A stretch of DNA of 64,000 bases from assembly GCA_964017045.1 (NCBI GenBank), contig OZ024806.1:9196488-9260487 (forward strand). Direction: 5' to 3'. The stretch is from Omphiscola glabra (lineage: Eukaryota > Mollusca > Gastropoda > Lymnaeidae). This document shows, piece after piece, positions 1 through 10,424 of this stretch (position 1 is the stretch's first letter; each line of letters starts with the position of its first letter). The notes under the pieces are model-generated. The model made no database searches. It saw only the letters and a program-made list of their open reading frames with translations, and was not told where the DNA came from. A program made the position numbers and the translations under genes.

Positions 1-850
1 CGTTGAGGGGAAATATGTGATGTGTTTAGTTGTTCTTGGTGCCTTTTAGGGACTTTGTGGTGTGTTGATGTTTTTTGTGTGTTGGGGGACATTATAGCAT
101 GTGGAGGGTCTTCTTGTCTGAGGATCTTTCAGTGTTCAACGTTTAATGTGTATATGTTCTTAATTCAGATAGGGCCTTAATATGCATATGGTCGTAATGT
201 GTATATGGTCTCAATGTAGATATGGTCTTCGTGTGTACATGTTCTTTTATTGTATATAGGACTTTGGTGTGCAGGGCATCGTGTGGTGTATAGGAACGTG
301 GTGTGTCGATGGTCCTGGTGCATACGTTTCATTTTGAGCATCCATTTCTGCAGCGGAATTTAAAGTATGTTCAACATTTTAATGCTCGACAATTTCATAT
401 CTTTACTTTAAAACAATTGACAAAGTAAAAGTTAAAAAAAAATGTCTTGTTTATTCAATGAAAAGTAGTTTTGTTTTGTATTTACACATAGAACACGTTA
501 TTTCCCATTCTGTTTAATATGTACACATTTTACACTTTCCATATTCCACCCTCAAATAGAAATTATTCATAACTGCGCAAGTAGTTGGGCCAAGAAATAA
601 GATGGCTCCAAACATTACAACAACGAAAAAAGTTATAATATCGATGTGAAATCTGATACCACAGCTCCAGAACAGTGCTTAAGACATCTGTCAGTCCGTG
701 CTGGCATATCTCGGCTTGGTAACACGACCCTATTATGCAGTCCCGGCGACAACACAATCGTGTGAGACAGAAGGCGACACTGTGGTGTACAACACGGTGA
801 CTCCGTATGTCATGGAGTAAGGTTGTGGAGGAATGGTAGATATGCTGGTT
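1..850. other. non-coding, T/G-rich start of window
   Basis: No gene is recognisable. Between about 140 and 260 there is a degenerate short tandem repeat built on variants of TGTATATGGTCTTAATG. The remaining sequence is AT-rich and the short open frames have no recognisable domain. Confidence 0.5.
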
Positions 851-859
851 CACTCTACA

Positions 860-1055
860 ACTGGAAATAAAGTTCCCCGACCTTGTACAGAACGGCTCCC
901 CAACCTTGTATAGAAGCCTCCTTAAGAGTGTAAAGAACTCCTCCCTAACCTTGTATAGAAGCCTCCTTAAGAATGTAAAGAGCTCCACCCCAACCTTGTA
1001 TAGAACGCCTCCCTAAGTGTGTAAAGAACTCCTTCCATACATTGAAAAGAAGCCT
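860..1055. repeat. 45-bp minisatellite, about 4 degenerate copies
   Basis: The motif AACCTTGTATAGAAGCCTCC recurs at about 902, 947 and 992, giving a 45-bp period. Flanking copies are diverged. The open frame across it on the minus strand is a by-product of a period divisible by three. Confidence 0.8.
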
Positions 1056-1980
1056 CGCTGATATTGCATGTCGTATTTCTGCACTTAGCAACTGCCACAT
1101 CCACTTACAGCGGCCCTGCTACAAGATTGAGAAAGTTATATAAGAACGTTTCGAGGGTTCTATACATTTAGCACAGGACGTTCATGTTAAAGGGCTTCAG
1201 ATTTACATTTTGGCCTCTTCTTGCATAGACCAACGTTTCCTAACGAAGTCTTGTAACTTGTGCAAGCTACATCCGACATGGACATTCGAAAAAAAATTGT
1301 GATAGTTAAAAAAAATGTCTACGACACAACCCGAATAGGACAGAGACAATTTTAATTTCGAACACGCTAAGATTGAAACTGGGGGGGGGGGGGGGGGAAC
1401 CCAATTAACCGCACGTACGCAAGGGGACAAAAGCTGCCAAAACGCGACGAAAGCAGAGCGATCCCGGCCAAAATCCGAGACGTCCATGTCAAAACTTATA
1501 TGTAATGTACAGTTTCAAGAAACATGGGCAAAGAGTAGCAGTCACACAATATCACCCAGCCCCTCCCTTTTTCCCCAAAACTTTCGAAACCTCTTTTAAA
1601 AACAAATCATTTTCCTCACTTTCATTCTGTGCGACAATGAGGTATTTTCTGTTTTATTTGTATATGACATCCACTGATCCGCGTGTGTGATCCCTCCAGG
1701 CTAGGACAATTCCGGTTATGACGACCCAAGGGCATCATGACCCCCATGGATAAATAAATATATATTATCCACTGAAATAAAGCGTAAAATGATTCGAGAT
1801 CACCCCCCCCCCGCCCGACCCTTTTTTCTCCAATCAACAGCCTTCACCTTCCTGCTTTATTTGTCGATGATTCCGATTCTTTCCGTCAATTTTTCCAAGA
1901 AACAAAACAAAAAACCACCCATTCAATCACACGCTGCATGAATTTTGAAATCTTCGTTTTCTTTTCCTCGTTTTTCTCCA
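1056..1980. other. no gene recognised
   Basis: The stretch has mixed composition with a 17-base G tract near 1381 and a C tract near 1802. I see no splice-bounded coding sequence, transposon ends or RNA gene. Confidence 0.5.
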
Positions 1981-2911
1981 CTTGATCAAGGTTCGTCCAC
2001 TAGAATGTGTAATCATGTCAATAATCGTTTCTCGGCTTGATCAAGGTTCGTCCACTAGAATGTGTAATCATGTCAATAATCGTTTCTCGGCTTGATCAAG
2101 GTTCGTCCACTAGAATGTGTAATCATGTCAATAATCGTTTCTCGGCTTGATCAAGGTTCGTCCACTAGAAAGTGTAATCATGTCAATAATCGTTTCTCGG
2201 CTTGATCAAGGTTCGTCCACTAGAATGTGTAATCATGTCAATAATCGTTTCTCGGCTTGATCAAGGTTCGTCCACTAGAATGTGTAATCATGTCAATAAT
2301 CGTTTCTCGGCTTGATCAAGGTTCGTCCACTAGAAAGTGTAATCATGTCAATAATCGTTTCTCGGCTTGATCAAGGTTCGTCCACTAGAATGTGTAATCA
2401 TGTCAATAATCGTTTCTCGGCTTGATCAAGGTTCGTCCACTAGAATGTGTAATCATGTCAATAATCGTTTCTCGGCTTGATCAAGGTTCGTCCACTAGAA
2501 AGTGTAATCATGTCAATAATCGTTTCTCGGCTTGATCAAGGTTCGTCCACTAGAATGTGTAATCATGTCAATAATCGTTTCTCGGCTTGATCAAGGTTCG
2601 TCCACTAGAAAGTGTAATCATGTCAATAATCGTTTCTCGGCTTGATCAAGGTTCGTCCACTAGAAAGTGTAATCATGTCAATAATCGTTTCTCGGCTTGA
2701 TCAAGGTTCGTCCACTAGAATGTGTAATCATGTCAATAATCGTTTCTCAGCCTGATCAAGGTTCGTCCACTAGAATGTGTAATCATGTCAATAATCGTTT
2801 CTCAGCCTGATCAAGGTTCGTCCACTAGCCAGTGTAATCATGTCAATAATCGTTTCTCAGCCTGATCAAGGTTCATGCCACAAGCCAGTGTAATCATGTC
2901 AATAATCGTTT
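1981..2911. repeat. 55-bp minisatellite, about 17 copies
   Basis: The unit begins CTTGATCAAGGTTCGTCCAC and repeats every 55 bases (for example 1981 and 2036) with very few differences. A recurrent T/A variant lies in the middle of the unit. The last three or four units are more diverged (CTCAGCCTGATCAAG instead of CTCGGCTTGATCAAG), as expected at an array edge. The array ends directly against the GC-rich insertion that follows. Confidence 0.95.
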
Positions 2912-3518
2912 TTTAATTGCATACTGAAAATGTCGCATAGGAGATGGCGTCGGTGGGCCGTCGAGCGCGAGCTCTTAATGCCCCCCGGCACACCTCCACA
3001 CGGAGCTAGATGCCGGGTCTCCCCACCGACAGACAGTGCGGCGGCACGCCGGGAACCTCCCCCTCTGGCCCGGGGTAAGTCCAGTCGACCGAGAACGCTG
3101 CGTTTAAAACGTTGGCAAGGCACTCTCCCAAGGGTCAGGGCGGGTTTACTTCCACAACGGAGGGAAGGTGCTGCGTTACCACCCCCCCCCCACCGCCCTG
3201 GGAGTCTTTAGGTCGGGACGTAAAGGTTGGGACGAAACGGTTGCCTAGGAGCGTATTTCTCACGCCGCGTAGCTAAAATCCTGGGCATGGGCTTTAACCG
3301 CGACCCAAGCCTCATATCCATCAACGGCAACAAGTAATCATGTTAGACACTGCTGCTCCCGTTGCGTTGGGAGTCATGCGGTCGGCCGGGGTTTTTGGCC
3401 TCGGATGGACGGGTCCAGCATACTAGTCCGCCACGTCACGAAGAGGCAAACCCCGTGTGGACGCCCCCAAGTTTCCTCGGGGACGCTACCGCTACCGCAG
3501 CACGGTTTAATTGCATAC
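2912..3518. mobile_element. GC-rich insertion with 13-bp target-site duplication
   Basis: A GC-rich block of 581 bp (2925-3505) sits in AT-rich DNA. It is flanked by a perfect 13-bp direct repeat TTTAATTGCATAC at 2912-2924 and 3506-3518, as left by a retrotransposon. Its base composition is quite unlike its neighbours, with C/G tracts around 3181. No terminal inverted repeats, A-tail or recognisable protein are visible. It could be a truncated LINE or its 5' leader, or a SINE of unknown type. The insertion itself is well supported; the class is not. Confidence 0.65.
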
Positions 3519-4324
3519 AAAAATGATCGGACGAGGTTTTTATTATGGTAATATAGCATTGTGCCAGTAGTTGGTCGTCACTCATGACAAGGTTACCAAC
3601 GTGTAACTTTAACTCAGGTTAAAAATCCACTTTACATACCAGAACATTTATAATTATGCTAATATTTTTTTATTTTTTTTATTTTAAAATTGAGATAAAT
3701 TTAAATTTAAAAAAAAAAAATTTAACGGTCACATACAAATTTAACACACCACATCAATTATAACATCGAAAGGTTTTGTATTTTTTAAAAAATGTGTTAC
3801 TTTTGTAACAAAGTTTCATAAATAACAGAGATTTGAAAACAAAATAATAAGCCTATATTTAATACTTTTCCCACCGCATTTTGTATTTTTAATATCAGAA
3901 TTATAAACAAACTGACACATTTATTTGAATGGATTTTTTTCAAAATTAACATTTTTTTTCTCTAGATGAGCTAAAAAAAACAACAAGATATTTGTGACCT
4001 AGAATTTCCATTATCATACGACGTCCATTTCTGATGGTATTGGTTTAGAAAGAAATACGTATACCTAATTTTCAATTTAAAATAACTTCTTTTGCTTTGA
4101 GAATAAAATGTTTTAAAGTATATCTAAGTGGCAATTAGTAATTTATCTTTAAAAACGTTATTATAGTAGTTTGAAATTCCGAATGAAAATTTCATTCAAA
4201 TGGATATTGGGAAATGTATACTTTATTTTGTAAACAACTCAATTCTTCTTTACATAATAATACCGTTCATGAACGATTTATAAAAAATGAACAGTTTTGA
4301 TAATCCATAAAAATGTATAGATCT
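3519..4324. other. AT-rich spacer, nothing recognised
   Basis: This is strongly AT-rich DNA with poly-A and poly-T runs. No open frame, tandem array or transposon ends were seen. Confidence 0.5.
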
Positions 4325-4625
4325 TCTTCTTCTATATATTAAGGGCCCACGATCAATTTATTGATCATTATGGCTCCTATGAATGTAGATGGGATTTGCA
4401 ATGTCTCTGTGCCTGGTGTTGATGAGGATATTTCACTGGTTACAAGAGTAACTGTTTGAGGGTATCATGCACCAGGGGTTGGAAGGCCTGAGGCAATAGA
4501 CGCAAATGAGTCAAGTGTTGTCGCCTCAACTGTTCCTTTTGGAAGCTTGTTCCAGTCCCTGATTGTCTTTGGTAGGAATGAGAAGTTCCTATACTGGCTT
4601 CTACTTAACACTACTTTTTTTTTCT
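4325..4625 (-). pseudogene. LINE reverse-transcriptase C-terminal fragment with 3' end
   Basis: Read on the minus strand, about 4500-4610 encodes the tail typical of CR1/Jockey-type LINE ORF2 proteins: RNFSFLPKTIRDWNKLP, then VEATTLDSF, and a stop shortly after. A 3' untranslated part follows and ends at about 4325-4345 in GGGCCCTTAATATATAG plus a short (GAA)n tail. No endonuclease or RT catalytic core remains, so the copy is 5'-truncated and dead. The same 3' terminus occurs at the end of a dispersed repeat near 37012-37050, suggesting shared retrotransposition machinery. Confidence 0.6.
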
Positions 4626-4974
4626 TTTTGACTGTGGTAAGACTTGTAAATACTTAGCACGGGTTATCATTACACGTAAGTTGATTATTACAAGTATTCT
4701 TTTTGTCATTTGTGTTCAACATAAAAAAAAATGATGTTAGCAGTGCTTTTTTTGTGATGGAACCTTTAATATTTCTTAATATTTCTTCAGAAAATAAATT
4801 TATTAAATATGTAGTTAAGCACAAAAAGGGTTTAAATAAAAAATGTCAGCCATAACTACTATATAGTAATATAAAAAAAATATTTGCGTATGACAAGCAG
4901 TTCAAGCAGAGCCGTCGCTCGACTTTTAGAGCCCCCGTTTTGCCAATTTTTGGTTTTGTCCCCCCCCCCCAACC
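4626..4974. other. no gene recognised
   Basis: The sequence is AT-rich and ends in a short stretch (4895-4940, AGAGCCGTC...GACTTTTAGAGCCCC) resembling one at 6477-6510. That may be the edge of an old dispersed repeat. Confidence 0.4.
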
Positions 4975-5130
4975 TAACATAGATGCAATGTGTGTCTTCT
5001 CACATAGATGCAGTGTGTGTCTACTCAAATGGATGCAGTGTGTGTCTTCTCACATAGATGCAATGTGTGTATTCTCACATAGAGGCAATGTGTGTCTTCT
5101 CACATAGATGCAATGTGTGTCTTCTCACAA
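4975..5130. repeat. 25-bp minisatellite, about 6 copies
   Basis: The unit is close to ATGCAATGTGTGTCTTCTCA and repeats every 25 bases with point differences between copies. Confidence 0.85.
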
Positions 5131-5486
5131 AAAACTAGTTCAAATATTGCGTCTTTGACTAGACCAAAAGGAATCGAGCTCAATGTAACATCCTGACTCC
5201 TTCAGTTCATCACAGTGACGGAAGCCATGCTGACGTCATGTTGCCGGGCTCCGCCTAACACCAAGTGTCTAAAATAAAAGAAATAAATAATATTGAGTAT
5301 TCCAACCGGTAAGGAGCATTTACGCCATGCACAGTCACATCCAATGGATTATGAACCGGGGGGGGGGGGGGGAATGGTTAATTATTGACTGGCGCCTCGA
5401 ATAATCGATGTTCGATAAGGCTTATAATGAATGTGAACCGCGTGCCATGTGAGCACACGCCCGTCTGTTATGCCGGTTTCCGGCTG
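5131..5486. other. no gene recognised
   Basis: Unremarkable sequence with a G homopolymer around 5359-5372. No domain-bearing frame was seen. Confidence 0.4.
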
Positions 5487-5692
5487 TAGCATTAACAAAA
5501 GAAAGGACATGGGGGTTAAATGAGAAAATATATTATTTAATTGTAACAAAAGAAAGAACATGGGGTTTACATAAGAAAATATGTCATTTAATTGTAACAA
5601 AAGAAAGAACATGGGGTTTACATAAGAAAATATGTCATTTAATTGTAACAAAAGAAAGAACATGGGGTTTACATAAGAAAAAAAGGAGCCTG
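5487..5692. repeat. 51-bp minisatellite, about 4 copies
   Basis: GTAACAAAAGAAAGAACATG recurs at about 5543, 5594 and 5645, giving a 51-bp period. The 17-residue repeating peptide on the minus strand is a consequence of the period being a multiple of three. Confidence 0.9.
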
Positions 5693-5940
5693 AGTGAAGC
5701 CAACATAGAAATCAAGGAATGGGAGATCATCTCTGAGCAACGTTCCACCAGGCGAACAGCAGTGTATGAAGGAGTCGAAAATGGGCAGAAGATGCGCGAA
5801 ACGAAGCCCTTGCAACAGATAGAGCTTTGCGGAAGGCCACATTTATCCAGGAGGCAAGGTTCTCCTGCAAGACGTGCAGCCGTGATTGTCATTCCAGGCT
5901 AGGCCTAGGAAGCCATTTGATCAAGTGTGCATAGCTTACT
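5693..5940 (+). pseudogene. LINE C-terminus with Cys/His zinc-finger tail, frameshifted
   Basis: The plus strand first encodes a helical basic stretch (RTAVYEGVENGQKMRETK). After a one-base shift near 5827 it encodes FSCKTCSRDCHSRLGLGSHL and a stop. This CxxCxxxCHSRxGLxxHxxxC tail is the usual end of a group of LINE ORF2 proteins common in molluscs and other lophotrochozoans. Only the end of the protein survives, so this is a 5'-truncated, broken retrotransposon. It differs in C-terminal type from the LINE at 10546-13936. Confidence 0.65.
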
Positions 5941-6094
5941 CCATTGTCTCGCTAAGACGGAATGATGCCATAGATAAATTTCTGGGTAGGTGTTTGGAAT
6001 GTAAGAATAATTTATTACATTTTTGATATCCACACCAAAGCATTCAATTATTTTTAGAATATAACACAGGAACTTCATTATAAGCATTCATCGA

Positions 6095-6370
6095 ACTCAC
6101 TTCCAGGCTAATTATAGAGGTCCTCTGACTTCCAGGCTAATTAAAGAGGCACTCAGAATTCAAGGCTAATTACATAGGAAATCTGAGTTCAAGGCTAATG
6201 ATAGAGGCACCCTTGACTTCCAGGCTGATTATAGAGACACTCTTGACTTCAAAGGTACTGATGGAGGCACTCTGACTTCAAGGCTAATTATAGAGGCACT
6301 CTTGAATTCTAGGCTAATTATAGAGGCACTCTTGACTTCTATGCCAATTATAGAGGAACTCTTGCGTGAT
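6095..6370. repeat. 30-bp degenerate minisatellite, about 9 copies
   Basis: The unit is close to AGGCTAATTATAGAGGCACT followed by CTTGACTTCC. Copies vary in length and sequence. The array lies just downstream of the left fucosyltransferase gene. Confidence 0.85.
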
Positions 6371-6543
6371 TTTGATCACAATCTGAACAATTCTATGTTG
6401 TCTACAAATACTTTTTAGCTAACTTACGACACGTCTGTACTAATATAGTACTAAGAAGTGAGTGCACATCCTTACAGAGCCGTCATGTGACTTTTGGAGA
6501 GAATGGGGCCCCTTAGCCCAGCATTCTTTTTATACTTTTTGAG

Positions 6544-7297
6544 TTATTTAGTTATTCTATGCAATTTAAATGCTCTATTTAAATTTTGTTTTCCCTTAAA
6601 TCGCAACTTTGGGGCCCTTAAATAAGTGTGGACTGAAGCAGCTGCGGGGCTCGTATAAGCACCCATGTTATCCAGTCCAATCCAGTCGGAAGGGTAGTAA
6701 TCCTTTAGGGTGAAGCCGTCCTCGAGCCAAGATCCGCTGACCACGAACTTGCTGTAAAAGATCTTCAACCCGGGACTGAGCCAGGCGGCCCACCAGCCGT
6801 ACGTCCCTCCGGACAGCACCACGTGATCACAGTTGGCCAGCACCGCGAAGTGGACCAGGGGCGACTCCTCCGTCACGATCCGCACATCCGGGTCTTTTAG
6901 GTTCTCCTTGCACCAGGCCAGATCGTCGCTCGCTATCAAGAAGGTGAAGGTGTTATCAGGGAAAAGCTCGCGAATGTTTCTGAAGGCGTTGTGAAAATAC
7001 GACGCCTGCGGCACACCGTATCCTAACTTGACGTTGTGGTCGGCCAGATAGTCCCCGCGCCGCACGTGAACCCCGACCAGTAAATTTTCGACGCTTTCGT
7101 TTTTAAATTTCTGCAAATGTTCTTGGGCTTTTCCGAGTATCTCGTCCTTGAACTTGAACTCTCTCCTGACTTCGTCCTCATTGTGATGAAAGTAGCGCCA
7201 TGACTGGAAAAATCCGTTAATGGTTTTGTTCACATGGGTCAAGTTCATGAACTTGGGGTCAAAGGTTGCATAATGGGCTTCGACTTCATTTTCCCAC
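6544..7297 (-). CDS. GT11 fucosyltransferase, left copy: catalytic exon
   Basis: This last coding exon of an alpha-1,2-fucosyltransferase-like Golgi enzyme encodes 250 residues and a stop. The acceptor AG precedes 7297, and the first base completes a Gly codon begun in the previous exon. Visible GT11 features, in order: WRYFHH region, VGVHVRRGDYL (the GDP-fucose-binding motif), FLIASDDLAWCKENL, SGGTYGWWAAWL and the C-terminal YYPSDWIG. FUT1/FUT2 proteins have the same motifs in the same order. Predicted N-glycosylation sites are NLT, NKT and NES. The enzyme should add fucose in alpha-1,2 linkage to a glycoconjugate galactose or related acceptor in the Golgi lumen; the acceptor is unknown. About 27 basic residues after the SDW region exceed the usual family end. 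The frame is intact. Confidence 0.9.
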
Positions 7298-7434
7298 CTT
7301 TGAGGAACGGAGAGAGAAAACAAAAAGATATATAAATAATGAATTTTAAAACATGATTCAAACCATAAATATAGAACTTTAAATAAATGAATGATGGCAA
7401 ACTCTGAAGCTGATCTGTGTCAGGCTGTTATTTA

Positions 7435-7607
7435 GGGTCGGTTCACACGATCAAATTTTCCTTCAAGCATTTGATGCAATTCGTGTTTGAAGCCTTGTCA
7501 CAACTTTCCAATTACTATTTGATCAAATTCCACAAAAAATAGACCACGCACCAAATAGTGCGTTTTCACAACAATTTGACGCGAAATTTGACCGTGTGAA
7601 CCGACGC
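7435..7607. mobile_element. MITE with ~22-bp terminal inverted repeats, TA target
   Basis: The left end GGGTCGGTTCACACGATCAA is inverted at the right end (...CGTGTGAACCGACGC) with a few mismatches. Both sides are flanked by TA, consistent with a Tc1/mariner-type target duplication. Length 173 bp, no coding capacity. It lies inside the left fucosyltransferase intron. Confidence 0.7.
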
Positions 7608-7864
7608 TAAAAAAGAGTGGATCGGGAATTATTCCAAAATTGTTTCCTGAGACAAGACTTATCTTTTTTTTCTTGGTTTGTGGTCATCCTCTGATAAACG
7701 CGTCTCTTTATTTTAAGGGTGCCCATGTTCTATATTTTATCCAAAGTTTAGTGGAACACAGGCCAAATTCTCCATTTTAGCCATTGTTCAGTGGAACACA
7801 GCATAAGTTCTTCATCTCAGCCATCGTTCAGTGGCATACCTTCAGCAAATCTTCAGGAAGTCGT

Positions 7865-8085
7865 GCCCAATACATTCACAATGCTACATTATCCTAACCA
7901 CTCATCCATTTCCCATTACATCCACAATGTTGCATTATCCTAACCACTCACCCAATCTCATTACAGCTTCAATGTTACATTATCCTAACAATTCACCCAA
8001 TCCAATTAATCCACCACGTTACATTATTCTAACAATTTACCCAATCCCATTACATCCACAATGTTACATTATCCTAACCACTCAC
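7865..8085. repeat. intron minisatellite, ~42-45-bp unit, about 5 copies
   Basis: The unit contains CACAATGTTACATTATCCTA and CACTCACCCAATCCCATTAC. The same family, expanded to many more copies, fills the corresponding intron of the right gene copy at 63340-63900, so the array predates the gene duplication. Confidence 0.85.
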
Positions 8086-8844
8086 CCAGTTGCGTCTATG
8101 CTGTCGTTCAGGTGAGTAATTTGAAACGTGGCCTCCAAGTCTGTTCCGCTCCTGATGAAAACCTTCATGTTCTGCGCGCGGGCCATTCCTATCAGAGCCG
8201 CATAGATAAACATCTGATTGCCAAGTCTTCCGATGAACGACGACGTGACGTACAGAGGCGGGTCGTTTCCGGATAAAGTAGCCGTAGCAGCACTCGTCAC
8301 CTCAAGTGCCGTTGACTGGTTGGTGAGCATTGGAATGTCTGCTGATGAACCAGTCACACCTGATGGACTTACAGAAGCTACTTCAGCAGTGGGGCTCGAG
8401 GCTGTGGAACTGCTGGACGTATTGTTAATAGTCGTAGATCTGTCTTTTGTAGAGGGATTGGAAGTGGTTTCTGATGTTGATTCTTCAGTTGTCAATGTTG
8501 GGTAGACAGTGGAGTAGTTGGCTGTCGACTCTTTGGTGGTAATTTCTCCAGCTGTAGCGGCAGTGACTGGACTTAAAATTTCCCGCACTGTGGTATTTGT
8601 GTCTATATTTGATTTTTCTGCAGCCACGGATACAGAAATGTCACCAAATGAAGCGGCTGTAGCTTGACTTGTCGAAAGGTGTTCAATTTCGTTGACTTCA
8701 GGTTGGGTAGTAACCGACGTGGAGAGACCACTCCTTAAAGAATGGGGTGTTAAATAGTTGGCACCAGACGAATATGTTTTCCGACCAGTTGTGGGGTCTG
8801 GAATGTTGGCAAGTTTCAAAAGTATGCCCTGATTCGAATAAGGT
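8086..8844 (-). CDS. GT11 fucosyltransferase, left copy: stem exon
   Basis: This 759-nt exon follows a CCCCAG acceptor and ends at a GTGAGT donor; both ends agree with the right copy. About 190 residues are Ser/Thr-rich, low in aromatic residues and presumably O-glycosylated: the stem holding the catalytic domain off the Golgi membrane. The last ~60 residues begin the catalytic domain with GRLGNQMFIYA, the first GT11 motif (FUT2 has GRLGNQM), and end at TFQITHLNDSID. Over the final 59 residues it differs from the right copy at 7 positions. The stem has one ASFGDIS unit where the right copy has four. The reading frame is intact and in phase with both neighbouring exons. Confidence 0.9.
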
Positions 8845-8849
8845 CTGGG

Positions 8850-9195
8850 GAAAAAATATAAATATGTGAAGTTATTTCAGTTAAGTTGGTAATCGAATAT
8901 TCATTTTTAAAAAATATGTGAAGTTATTTCAGTTAAGTTGGTAATCGAATTTTCATTTTTTTTTAAATCTGTGAAGTTATTTCAGTTAAGTTGGTAATCG
9001 AATATTCATTTTTTAAAAAAATATGTGAAGTTATTTCAGTTTAGTTGATAATCGAATATTCATTTTTTTAAAAATATGTGAAGTTATTTAAGTTATGTTG
9101 GTAATCGTATATTCATTTTTTTTAAAAATATGTGAAGTTATTTCAGTTTAGTTGATAATCGAACATTCATTTTTTTTTTAATGTGTGAAGTTATT
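8850..9195. repeat. intron minisatellite, ~54-bp unit, 6-7 copies
   Basis: The unit contains GTGAAGTTATTTCAGTTAAG followed by a TTGGTAATCGAATATTCATT-like half and a T run. The inverted counterpart lies at the same place in the right gene (62090-62440). Confidence 0.85.
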
Positions 9196-9421
9196 TCATT
9201 TTAGTTTATTGTCTGCAGTGGAGGTAAATATCAAGACTATGTTTAAATCGTCATAATTGTTTATAAGCCTCTGTACACATTAACCGTCAAGTTATCGGGA
9301 ACATTATTTGGCTTTTTTGCCAAGTTTATTGACTGCAATGGACGTTAAATTTCAAGATTATGTTTAAATCGTCATAATCGTGTATGAGCCTCTATACACA
9401 TTAACCGTCAAGTTGACTCAC

Positions 9422-9532
9422 GTGACCTCCAGATAGACGTAGGCGAGTCCAGCGACACAGAGCAGAAGCAGCACTTTGAAGATCTTCCATCTCGACCAGA
9501 ACTTGGCAGCACATGATCTTGGACCTTGGTAG
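9422..9532 (-). CDS. GT11 fucosyltransferase, left copy: membrane-anchor exon
   Basis: A 111-nt exon lies between a TTTCCAG acceptor and a GTGAGT donor and keeps phase with the stem exon. In the correct frame it encodes a basic segment (KFWSRWKIFK) followed by the hydrophobic VLLLLCVAGLAYVYLEV. This is the short cytosolic tail and signal anchor of a type II Golgi membrane protein. The longer open frame across the same bases is a different frame. No Met is available in frame before the acceptor, so the start codon is in an upstream exon that I could not locate. The right copy has the same 111-nt exon with only a few substitutions. Confidence 0.85.
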
Positions 9533-9559
9533 CTGGAAACCGGAACAACTTTCTATTAA

Positions 9560-9670
9560 ATGTATAATCAATTTTATAATCACTCTTATAACTAATTTTA
9601 CAATCCATTTTGTAATCCATTTTATGATCTATTTTATAATCAATTTTTTAAACAATTTAAAAAAAAAATT
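9560..9670. repeat. short AT-rich tandem repeat near anchor exon
   Basis: The motif TATAATCAATTTTATAATC and close variants repeat about six times. A reversed counterpart sits at 61540-61615 upstream of the right anchor exon. Confidence 0.6.
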
Positions 9671-9956
9671 GATTACTCAAGGCATGACATAGGTCTTCAG
9701 AAAGATCACGTTTTATGACATTTCTAGATTCAAAATAATTATAGGAAGCGAACAATGGTACACATGTCAGTTTCAATTTGTATTATATTGTATCATTCGT
9801 ATTATATATATATATATATTTGCTCGTCATTCACACGTGATTAACAAGGCAATTTTCGAATTGAATATTAGATTTGTCTTGAGCTGTAATATTTTTAACT
9901 TGAGGGAGAGCTGCCCAATTCGTCAGCCTCAATCTCTCGTCCTTGCATCCTTGATC

Positions 9957-10337
9957 CAATGGCAAGATTTTTGTTAAGACGACTGGAAATAGACAAGGAT
10001 GTAATGGATGACCAGAAGTCTATCATATATAATATATTCTGGGCATCAGTCAGTCATAGTGTAAGGATGCGGTAGACTTTGCAGGACTAAGGGGATTTAT
10101 CTTTAAGAACATAAACTGTCTCCCTGAACACGCTCTCCATGCACCTGGGTAGCCCAAAGAGAACACGTAGATGATCATATGTAGATGTTACAGCTTGGCA
10201 CCAGCAGCCGTCGCAGGAGTTGCCGGAGTTGAGATAATTTTATCCTCTTACGGCACTCGATGTCAGAGCTTTCCTTCTCTTAGACGGAGTTGCCGTCCAC
10301 GTCTAAGGAGACCCCCGGGGTACTGGTGATATTTTTT
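9957..10337. other. sequence present in left arm only, unidentified
   Basis: Compared with the right arm (about 61200-61260), the left arm has roughly 380 extra bases here. The part from about 10225 resembles the body of the SINE family seen again at 28590-28800. The remainder has no recognisable coding sequence. Confidence 0.4.
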
Positions 10338-10424
10338 CGCTTGTCTAATCTTTCTTGGGGATTGAATTCAAGACGATGATCTCTTTCGGATTGGACTCAT
10401 TTTTAGACCACTCGACCACCGAGC
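10225..10424 (-). mobile_element. tRNA-derived SINE, degraded
   Basis: On the minus strand the 5' head reads GCTCGGTGGTCGAGTGGTCT, a good pol III A box in a Leu/Ser-tRNA-like context. About 45 bases on, GAATTCAATCCC resembles a B box. The body includes AAGAGAAGGAAAGCTCTGAC-like sequence shared with 28590-28800. The head is also present in the right arm at 61126-61195, so it predates the inverted duplication. Confidence 0.55.

Larger units (their letters stand above)
7298..8085 (-). other. intron of left fucosyltransferase gene
   Basis: A GTGAGT donor (ending at 8085) and a pyrimidine-rich acceptor before 7297 bound the intron. It holds a MITE (7435-7607) and a minisatellite (7865-8085) that runs right up to the donor. 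The matching intron of the right copy starts at 63332 and also begins with that minisatellite. Confidence 0.85.

Noticed and set aside
1981..2911. CRISPR-like array
   Set aside because: Units are continuous tandem repeats with no unique spacers, and the genome is eukaryotic. The same applies to all other arrays here.
2930..3211. 93-codon Arg/Pro-rich frame in the GC-rich block
   Set aside because: Such a frame is expected by chance in GC-rich DNA, and the overlapping minus-strand frame is equally open.
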